Shown piece by piece: positions 59,301-64,000 of a stretch of 64,000 nucleotides of DNA. Position 1 is the stretch's first letter. The number at the start of each line of letters is the position of its first letter. The stretch is taken from positions 1 through 64,000 of the forward strand of contig JAJAGP010000763.1 of NCBI GenBank assembly GCA_025084515.1, in the 5' to 3' direction. Source of the stretch: Ancistrus triradiatus. Lineage: Eukaryota; Chordata; Actinopteri; Siluriformes; Loricariidae. The position numbers were made by a program, and so were the translations under genes. The notes under the pieces are model-generated. The model saw only the letters and a program-made list of their open reading frames with translations. It did not search any database and was not told the DNA's origin.

Positions 59301-62156
59301 GACTGTATCCAGGAGGTGGAGGCTTCATTTAAGGCTAAATATTCATCAGGTCTAATCCAAGTCTCAGTGAGACAGAGAGCGTGTAAGCGTTTTTATCCAG
59401 TGATCATTTCATTTACAATCACTGCTTGTTTGTAAGTGATCTAATGTTAAGTATCCTAGCTTTAGTCTAATGTTGTTATTTCTTTGGGAGCTATCTGTGT
59501 TTATACTAATGAGGTTATTAAAACAAACTTTTTGAGAGCGTTTACGTTTAGGGCAGATGCGGGTAACAGACACAGTTTCAATAATGGTTCTGGGTGACGA
59601 GTAGTAGGGGACAGTGTTCAAAAAATCCAGTGGCACTGTTGGGTTTGAGAACGACCTTCCACCCAAATAGTACCTGCTCTGCGTTGGCCCTGTAGGAGGC
59701 CTGACCACTATCGCTGCAGCCTGTTTGTAGAGACCTATACAGTTAAACTGTCCAATCAAGTAGCGGTGCCTCCAGAGCAGTTACTGGAACCACCACAGGA
59801 ATATAAATGGGTTACCTTTACATCATTTTGGTTCTGAAGGTCTGAAGTCCAAAGCCTCAGTTTCCTGTCAGCTGCTGCAGTGCAAAACCTGTGGCAGAAA
59901 CACACAACATGTACTCCCTTTTTAAGATATTTCAGCTTCACAATGGGAATCTGAAAATAAACAAACACAGACTCTGCAGAATCCGTACTTTAATTTTTTA
60001 ATTCAATTTTTCTATGCATTGCTCAATATACTACCTGTTAATAGCTCTTTCATTTCCTGATTTACTGTTTCCCAGCGGGGATTTATATGGGGTTGTGCAC
60101 ACAAATTCATTTGTTGTACATCATCATGGGAAACCCAAAAGGCATTTAAAGTACATGGTGCAGATGGTTATTGCCCTTCAGGTATCAGATAAATACAAAA
60201 ATAAAGTGGTTAAAACACCACAAAACCACAATCAAAGTTCTGTTAAAAGTTTAAAAATTAGACACCTACTCTATAACAACATCGGTTTAGGATTCACGAA
60301 TGCGCCTTACAAAATGCAGACTGCAAAATGCCATTAGAACTTCAATTAGAATTATTTTGGCAGAACAGCTGGGTAAGGTAAGGACTTTGAAACCTGCTGT
60401 AAAATATAGTGCTATATAATCAATATTTTACATATTACAAAAAACAGACTTACTCTGCTGCCTTAAGCAAGTCTGAATATGAAAAAGTTTATTGAAATAG
60501 CTTCTGACATTACATTTGAGCTTCTGACAACTACACTGTTCAAAAAAATTAAAGAAACACTCAAATAACACAACAAAACAAGTCAAAATGAGGCTCAGTA
60601 CTGTGTGTGGCCTCCACGAGCCTGTATGACCTCCCTACAACGCCTGGGCATGCTCCTGATGAGGTGGTGGATGGTCTCCTGAGGGATCTTCTCCCAGACC
60701 TGGACTAAAGCATCCGCCAACTCCTAAACAGGCTGTGGTGCAACGCGATGTTGGTGGATGGAGCAAGATATGATGTCCCAGATGTGCTCAATTGGGATCA
60801 GGTCTGGGGAATGGGCGGGCCAGTCCATAGCTTCAATGCCTTCATCTTGCAAGAACTGCTGACACACTCCAGCCACATGAGGTCTAGCATTGTCCTGCAT
60901 TAGGAGGAACCCAGGGCCAACCGCACCAGCATATGATCTCATAAGGGGTCTGAGGATCTCATCTCGGTACCTAATGGAAGTCAGAAATATCACCCCACAC
61001 CATTACTGACCCACTACCAAACCGGTCATGCTGAAGGATGTTGCAGGCAGAAGATCGCTCTCCACGGCGTCTCTAGACTCTGTCACGTCTGTCACATGTG
61101 CTCAGTGTGAACCTGCTTTCATCTGTGAAGAACACACGGCGCCAGTGGCGAGTTTGCCAATCCTGGTGTTCTCTGGCAAATGCCAAGCATCCTGCAGGGT
61201 GTTGGGCTGTGAGCACAACCCCCATCTGTGGACGTCGGGCCCTCATACCATCCGCATGGAGCCAGTTTCTAAACCGTTTGTGCAGACACATGCACATTTG
61301 TGGCCTGTTGGAGGTCATTTTTTTGCAGGGCTCTGGCAGTGCTCCTCCTCTTCCTCCTTGCACAAAGGCGGAGATAGCGGTCCTGCTGCTGGGTTGTTGC
61401 CCTCCTACGGCCTCCTCCACGTCTCCTAGTGTACTGACCTGTCTCCTGGTAGTGCGTCCAGCCTCTGGACACTACGCTGACAGACACAGCAATCCTTTTA
61501 GCCAGAGCTCGCATTGATGTGCCATCATGGATGAGCTGCACTACCTGAGCCACTTCTGTGGGCTGTAGAGTCCGTCTCATGCTACCACGAGTGTGAAAGC
61601 ACCACCAACATCCAAAAGTGACCAAAACATCAGCCAGAAAGCTTAGGTACTGAGAAGTGGTCTGTGGTCCTCACCTGCAGAACCACTCCTTTATTGAGTG
61701 TGTCTTACTAATTACCAATAATTCCCACCTGTTGTCTATTCCATTTGTACAACAGCATGTGAGACTGATTGTCAATCAGTGTTGCTTCCTAAGTGGACAG
61801 TTTGATTTCACAGAAGTTTGATTTACTTGGAGTTATATTGTGTTATTTAAGTGTTCCCTTATTTTTTTGAGCAGTGCCTTTCTGAATACTAAATAATATT
61901 GTATAATATATAATATGGTATAAGTAGTGAACAATAAAGTCATAGGGCTTCCATTTTCTACTGGATATTGTTTCTGATACCAGACAAAAAAATAAAAAAT
62001 AAATAAATAAATAAACAACACACATGAATACCTTATTGTCTGGGGTAGTTTATCAAGCCTGGATTCTGGACTCCATGCTATGGCATCAGCACGAACCCCA
62101 TGCATGAAAACACGGAGAACATTGAATTCTACCCCATCTATGTCCACATCCTCCTC
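35243..62156 (-). CDS. nup37: Nucleoporin 37 (WD40), 8 exons, 5' end outside window
   Basis: Subunit of the Y-shaped Nup107-160 complex, the scaffold of the nuclear pore; known members also go to kinetochores in mitosis. The protein is a WD40 beta-propeller. CDS pieces in order of transcription: 62156-62032, 59888-59816, 49574-49480, 37083-36993, 36859-36678, 36535-36485, 36392-36299, 35356-35243. They total 825 nt with consistent phases and GT-AG junctions. Vertebrate NUP37 has about 326 residues, so only about 50 N-terminal residues are missing. Landmarks: GVRADAIAWSPE, CTAAADRKLRLWTSDLQ, VMEGHTSYINHVVF, VCWHPEEVF, LMVAEKKGTIRFYDL, DWVIWDIT, ENLFATTGCPGK, LSWHRSLPLCVIGGD. Four introns are 92-942 bp, but three are 2.1, 10.2 and 12.4 kb and full of transposons. 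It converges with th2. Confidence 0.93.
35565..36299. mobile_element. Putative non-autonomous DNA transposon, copy 2, in the last nup37 intron
   Basis: Shares order and wording with 31817-32515: gaatgggttccagacccc, gcattaatggagctgcactgtacagg, aaaacacttacattaacctacag, ttaacacaacgctta, aacctttttaggaccc, acttatttgcacta. The left end is decayed. The right end reaches the exon border (gcgagtacctgagg). It fills most of the 942-bp intron. Confidence 0.6.
36299..36392 (-). CDS. nup37: nup37 exon g
   Basis: Acceptor cttcatag; completes R, then WSRANENLFATTGCPGKLSS... to HLSHPQ. Donor gtactc, which lies at the outer edge of a decayed repeat. Confidence 0.9.
36485..36535 (-). CDS. nup37: nup37 exon f
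   Basis: 51 nt: completes S, then YPQEKRPVHFDKARLF plus two bases (human YPQNKRPVHMDRACLF). Acceptor tatgaatag, donor gtaaat. Confidence 0.88.
36678..36859 (-). CDS. nup37: nup37 exon e
   Basis: Acceptor gatctccag; 60 codons from LMVAEKKGTIRFYDL to DWVIWDITRS plus two bases. Donor gtgaga, chosen over an earlier gtctag because it keeps the phase with the next exon. Confidence 0.92.
36993..37083 (-). CDS. nup37: nup37 exon d
   Basis: Acceptor gtcttccag; completes R, then VWDLDGNETMSFHLWSPG... HPEEVFK. Donor gtgagt. Confidence 0.9.
37242..39028 (-). mobile_element. Tc1-like transposon, copy E (family 1), with internal insertion
   Basis: Both ends intact and flanked by TA (37240-37241, 39029-39030). 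The minus-strand transposase retains a long open stretch (38395-37949) with SGRPTKITPRARC, VTKDHRVTSKQL, a VNVHESTIRRTL helix, KNVLWTDETKIELFG and EKCYVWRKEKH. The DDE N-terminal acid (TDET) is present. The start region and C-terminal part are frameshifted. About 190 bp of foreign sequence (38810-38998) sits inside the right inverted repeat. Lies in the 12.4-kb nup37 intron. Confidence 0.9.
38810..38976. repeat. Insertion inside the TIR of Tc1 copy E, shared with copy F
   Basis: Identical or nearly identical to 51315-51480 over about 167 bp, starting aatatgtataacagtgcttg and ending aagaaatatgatggat. Absent from copies A, C and D. Confidence 0.85.
39030..40060. other. nup37 intron DNA, nothing firm
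   Basis: No coding or repeat structure recognised between Tc1 copy E and the family 3 end. Confidence 0.35.
40069..40412 (+). mobile_element. Tc1-like element end, family 3, truncated
   Basis: acagttgtgtgaaaaactgtttgcccccttcctgatttc... ccctgtgtgaaaaagtgattgcccact... acttatataggacctgcctgaca: the left inverted repeat and leader of a common fish Tc1. Cut off by the SINE that follows. Confidence 0.65.
40445..40585 (-). mobile_element. tRNA-derived SINE, 5' half
   Basis: Complement starts gggtggcacagtggctcgg (A box) with gggttcagtaccagg (weak B box), then the same body as the SINE at 9520-9863. Tail missing. Confidence 0.7.
40600..44190. other. nup37 intron DNA, no gene recognised
   Basis: Several short frames on both strands, none with recognisable motifs. 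A pure A-run (about 21 bases) at 43663-43683 may be the tail of an old retroposon. The rest is unassigned. Confidence 0.35.
44200..44890 (+). pseudogene. Tc1-like transposase relic
   Basis: DNA of a Tc1-type transposase scattered over frames: around 44330-44370 a helix-turn-helix remnant (VSVSTIRGSL); around 44490-44540 a degenerate form of the DETKxEWFG motif and VWRKKGEAYDQKNIVP; around 44600 GSVMMSGCF. Many indels. Confidence 0.6.
44900..46380. other. nup37 intron DNA, nothing firm
   Basis: No gene or repeat recognised with confidence. Confidence 0.35.
46386..47736 (-). mobile_element. Tc1-like transposon, family 4, with nested LINE fragment
   Basis: Inverted ends cgctgcctggccaaaaaac and attggccaggcagtg, each flanked by TA (46384-46385; 47737-47738). 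Minus-strand transposase relic: FSPTDWSPQSSDLNPIENPWDVLEKTL near 46670-46590 (SPDLNPIENLWD region). The N-terminal region lies around 47000-47270 and is split by a LINE 3' fragment at 47278-47525. Confidence 0.85.
47278..47525 (+). mobile_element. 5'-truncated L2-like LINE 3' end nested in the Tc1
   Basis: Sense strand here is plus: gccgcccaaggaggtcggg ... gccactgtcgccctaggcttgctc ... ccattgtaaaaagcgctatag ... gatctgacttgacttga, the terminus of the LINE family at 55932-59790. Confidence 0.85.
47740..49470. other. nup37 intron DNA, no gene recognised
   Basis: A 127-codon open frame on the minus strand (48669-48286) has no recognisable motif, is cysteine/serine-rich and lacks splice context. 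Treated as chance. Confidence 0.35.
49480..49574 (-). CDS. nup37: nup37 exon c (WD repeat)
   Basis: Acceptor tgcctag; reads VMEGHTSYINHVVFEP... SVGDDHTC plus two bases, a textbook WD repeat start (GH ... DD). Donor gtcagt. Isolated by introns of 10.2 and 12.4 kb. Confidence 0.88.
49842..51508 (-). mobile_element. Tc1-like transposon, copy F (family 1), with the same insertion as copy E
   Basis: TA-flanked left end cagtagagcgtcaaagtttg. Transposase on the minus strand in pieces: MVRTKEISEELRK (about 51003), SGRPTKITPRARR, VTKDPRVTSKELK, ANVHESTIRRTL (50850-50680), and NVLWTDETKIELF (about 50570). Central and C-terminal parts are frameshifted. The right inverted repeat is replaced from about 51315 by the roughly 167-bp block also found in copy E. 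The end tagcactg TA at 51501-51510 is probably the residual terminus. Confidence 0.88.
51520..52640. other. nup37 intron DNA, nothing firm
   Basis: No gene or repeat recognised. From about 52440 the G+C and CpG content rises toward the ORF at 52892. Confidence 0.35.
52892..53182 (+). CDS. Short zinc-finger (BED/TTF-like) ORF, possible nested gene or transposon relic
   Basis: ATG at 52892 in a strong context (aacATGG) opens 96 codons; the same frame is open upstream to 52772, where a GTG (52778) begins a typical-looking leader MDP-like sequence, perhaps a lost ATG. Features: HWLRIYPRFELNNGEMSCSI, with C-x2-C (CSIC) and later H-x5-H (LHSDGISHTAV). This is the layout of BED/TTF-type fingers in hAT-transposase-derived host proteins, where a W-x-x-x-YPW motif precedes C-x2-C. 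The C-terminus is highly charged (KDKKRKEY). A G+C-rich, CpG-bearing stretch (52640-52900) precedes it. It lies in a nup37 intron on the opposite strand. Decayed transposon is equally possible. Confidence 0.4.
   Translation: MATQQSKDTFQAHWLRIYPRFELNNGEMSCSICKLYRAVPFTSRCYKTPALSLHSDGISHTAVRYEQNCYQVERDEAQEIKDKKRKEYGVESKRRH
53200..54600. other. nup37 intron DNA after the zinc-finger ORF
   Basis: Purine-rich sequence continues to about 53420, perhaps a decayed continuation of the ORF. Beyond that I recognise nothing. Confidence 0.35.
54640..55600 (+). mobile_element. L2-like LINE reverse transcriptase relic, plus strand
   Basis: Frames in order: FKTAVIRPLLKKSSLNPSI, NYRPISNIPFLGKITEKVV, HEAFQSRLKAHHSTETALIK (54660-54890), then LSCGVPQGSILGPMSFNLY and FHHYADDTQLYMY (55085-55225, the RT active site YADD), then LNRLHWLPVSFKIDFKILLLVFKCLH (55420-55510). 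Truncated at both ends and with stops; the block between HSTETALIK and GVPQGS is shortened. Confidence 0.85.
55640..55880 (+). repeat. Dispersed fish repeat fragment between two LINEs
   Basis: ctcagcactgcactggcactcacatgg ... gtgctgatattagtggatcagat ... gctggagtacgtaaaacacctccgtgtcactgttggactgagaacagtcc ... atatccagccaacagc: part of the same repeat family as 23344-23520. Confidence 0.65.
55932..59790 (-). mobile_element. L2-like LINE, long copy, broken
   Basis: The 3' end (left) is the (tcaag)n/aatctgacttgac terminus. Reading right to left: an open piece at 59759-59409 (ORF start region), endonuclease remnants around 59350-58650 (e.g. SNGSGGGIA), then NDKIENIRHKTQ and VPESFKSAVIKPLIKKSQ (58291-57929, entry to RT), the region of the YADD motif near 57420, NLGVTFDSDLSFDAHIS (57180-57130) and FHAFITSRLDYCNALL-like sequence (about 57040-56990), and a roughly 1-kb 3' UTR. 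Many stops. It explains the truncated copies at 11645, 22433, 33838 and 47278. The upstream edge is about 30-55 bp from the nup37 exon b donor. Confidence 0.85.
59816..59888 (-). CDS. nup37: nup37 exon b
   Basis: Acceptor ctgccacag; the first g completes an arginine codon, then FCTAAADRKLRLWTSDLQ to NDVK. Donor gtaacc. The 5' edge of an L2-like LINE lies within about 55 bp of this donor. Confidence 0.88.
59890..60530. other. nup37 intron DNA
   Basis: AT-rich sequence between exon b and the Tc1 at 60534; no gene recognised. Confidence 0.35.
60534..61876 (-). mobile_element. Tc1-like transposon, family 5, almost complete
   Basis: Ends cactgttcaaaaaaattaaag and ttatttttttgagcagtg are inverted repeats; TA precedes the left end. 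Transposase runs 61605 to about 60724 on the minus strand over three frames: MRRTLQPTEVAQVVQLIHDG and SVSVVSRGWTHY (DNA-binding), FTDESRFTLS (first acid), LLMQDNARPHVAG (second acid) and SPDLIPIEHIWD (third acid region). All catalytic motifs survive and there appear to be only about two frameshifts, making it the best preserved DNA transposon in the window. Lies between nup37 exons a and b. Confidence 0.88.
62032..62156 (-). CDS. nup37: nup37 exon a (first in window)
   Basis: Acceptor ccatttag; reads EEDVDIDGVEFNVLRVFMHG... to DKLPQTI plus two bases (human EEEADVEGIQYKTLRTFHHG). Donor gtattc. The upstream exon with the initiator is not found before 64000. Confidence 0.87.
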
Positions 62157-62159
62157 CTA

Positions 62160-62780
62160 AATGGATACACACAATCGTTATTAGTAGCATACAGTCTGCA
62201 TACTGTAGTATAGCTCTGTCATGAGTTCATGTCACTCTGTGCCACTGACACGGAGTCTGTTGGCCTTTCCCGTCCTGGCACTTCTTCCAAGTTAAAAAGC
62301 ATGGCTATTGGTGACATAAATCAATACATACTCCTAACACAAAACGAACTCCTTTACTGTGTGTCTACGATAAATGGAATTCTGATCTAACCATTACAAT
62401 ATTCCACAAAAGAAAAGAAAATTCCTACTTGGATTTACTCTTTATAAAATGGTTTTATTTAAACATAACCTGAGATGAAGGGGAGCACCAGCAGTGCTTA
62501 TGCAAATAGCCTTTACTCCTTAGTCAGTCACCAAACCAAGAAAGGTAGCCATGGGAAATTACAAGGACAAAATTAAGTAATCACTCCTTTAAATATTTTC
62601 CAGCCTCAACCATCAACTCCACAGAGACTCAAACCCAGCCATGACAGCTCCCTATCAGATCTAAGCTGAATAGTACTCTACAACCATACATCTTGTTTGC
62701 ACTGCCGGTGGATTCTGCCTTTGGAACAGGTCAGTTCTACAAGCACCTGATCTGCTGAAGTGACATGGTCCAATGTACGG
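62160..62780. other. nup37 upstream intron, nothing firm
   Basis: No coding exon with NUP37 N-terminal character and no repeat recognised. Confidence 0.35.
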
Positions 62781-62782
62781 TG

Positions 62783-63600
62783 CTGCAAAAGTCTTAGGCC
62801 ACCATTAGATTAGATATATTATTGGTTTAGAAATGGTATAGTGACCCTATATTAGTATTTCTCAGTCTCTTCATTAGAAAACTTAAAAAATATTTATGTA
62901 ATATCAAAATGTTTATTTTTGTGAAGGAAGAACACCAATGGAGTGTAAACTACAAACTCTGCTCCTGCAGATGTATCACTCAATTTGTCCGCTGAATTAA
63001 TCAATGTGATGTGAAGTACTAAGGCCGACCTCGGATCATACACCATAACTGGAATTTTTAGCTGTTTTTATATTTTCAGTGAAATGTGAAGCAATTGAGC
63101 ATCTTCGCAAACGTACCATGATGTATTCATATACTGTGACGCGTATCGTATCATGACGTCCTTTCCAATACCCACCCATAACTACCGTGCAAACAGAAAA
63201 CACAGGAAATTTGTATGCGCTATTAAAAAACTGAAAATGCAAAGCAGAATAAAACAGCTTCTCTATGCTCCGGTGGCACATATTTAGTGGAACCACCCCC
63301 TGAGCAACAGCAGCATCTGGCAGCTTCAACGGGACGCCAAGTTGATTATTCTACAGTCTGGAGAAGCTTGATGAGGAATGGTCTTGCTGGAAGGGTAGCT
63401 GCCAAGAAACCACTTTTACCTTTTATACTTTAAACCACCATATCTGACAAGACGCACCACCTTTTACTAGCCTGCTGTCTGGGGCTGGAGGAATCCAGAT
63501 AAACATAAGGCATAATGATGATAAATTTCATTTGGAGCAAATGAGTGGCAAAAACAAAAAACTCAAGAGTGAGCTGAAGTGACACCACTGTGGCAAGATG
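62783..63600 (+). mobile_element. Tc1-like element relic, family 6
   Basis: The left end-like gtgctgcaaaagtcttaggcc at 62783 and, at 63340-63425, the plus-frame piece VDYSTVWRSLMRNGLAGRVA, followed by AKKPLLP, mark the second half of a Tc1 DNA-binding domain. The catalytic part is absent. Confidence 0.65.
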
Positions 63601-64000
63601 TGTCTGTACAGAAAAGTTAAATAATTTAAGAAGTATTTAAGAATTTGGCGATATAGACCACTGATTTAATCCCAGCTAACAATTTGGGGACGAACTGGAA
63701 TACCAACTACAAGTCGGGCTTTATCAACCAACGGCATTGCTCAATCTCACTAATGCTCCTGAAGCTGAAGAGAAACAAAAATTCTATCAGTTATGTATGA
63801 AAATTGAGTGGAATTTTTTCTCTGAAGAGTGGAAGGCATTAAATTGGTGCAGCAGTGAGCACTCACAGACCAAACCAAAGACTGGGGGCATGTCTCAGTA
63901 CTTCTCAGATCGTCCCAATACTTTTGGCCACGTGCGGTGGCGTGTCCCAATACTTACAGTCGTGCAAACTATAAGAAGTATGAAAGATCACATAAAACCG
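63600..64000. other. Window end, nothing recognised
   Basis: Short frames only; the first nup37 coding exon is not here. Confidence 0.35.

Noticed and set aside
1..64000. CRISPR array, operon, or prokaryotic defence system
   Set aside because: The window is clearly intron-bearing vertebrate DNA; tandem repeats are microsatellites and no spaced direct repeats of CRISPR type were seen.

Overview
This window looks like nuclear DNA from a teleost fish, most likely an ostariophysan such as a catfish or characin, although the species is inferred only from the mix of repeats. Genes are split by GT-AG introns. Tc1/mariner-like DNA transposons, LINEs of two kinds, tRNA-derived SINEs and an endogenous retrovirus relic fill most of the non-coding space. 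I saw no sign of prokaryotic gene organisation.

Two host genes can be rebuilt. (1) A tyrosine hydroxylase gene, best matching the teleost th2 paralogue, lies on the plus strand. It has 12 coding exons from 6223 to 24655. Every junction is GT-AG, the phases agree throughout, and the exons sum to 1470 nt (489 residues plus stop). A CRE-like site and a TATA box lie about 290-320 bp before the ATG. (2) nup37, a WD40 subunit of the Y (Nup107-160) complex of the nuclear pore, lies on the minus strand. Eight coding exons are visible between 62156 and 35243 (825 nt), covering everything except roughly the first 50 residues, whose exon or exons must lie beyond 64000. The two genes converge, with about 10 kb of repeat-rich DNA between their 3' ends.

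Layout. 1-3600: a degenerate endogenous retrovirus (RNase H tail, integrase, env/TM, 3' LTR) followed by a decayed minisatellite. 5235-5735: a frameshifted integrase-core relic just upstream of the th2 promoter. 5900-24655: th2, whose introns hold microsatellites, a Tc1-like element split by a SINE, an almost full-length endonuclease/reverse-transcriptase LINE (12.2-15.5 kb), and other fragments. 24656-35150: intergenic DNA with three Tc1-like elements and one copy of a non-autonomous repeat. 35150-62156: nup37, whose two giant introns (12.4 and 10.2 kb) hold several Tc1-like elements, L2-like LINEs in both orientations, and a short zinc-finger ORF of possible independent origin. 62157-64000: further upstream nup37 intron with a Tc1 relic.

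The most interesting points are: the complete th2 locus with an in-frame upstream ATG and a strong uORF; a roughly 145-bp segment present both inside the LINE of th2 intron 4 and in th2 intron 9; an identical roughly 167-bp insertion inside two separate Tc1 copies; the integrase relic beside the th2 promoter; and a nup37 splice donor at the very edge of a decayed transposon. I found no convincing new multi-gene system.
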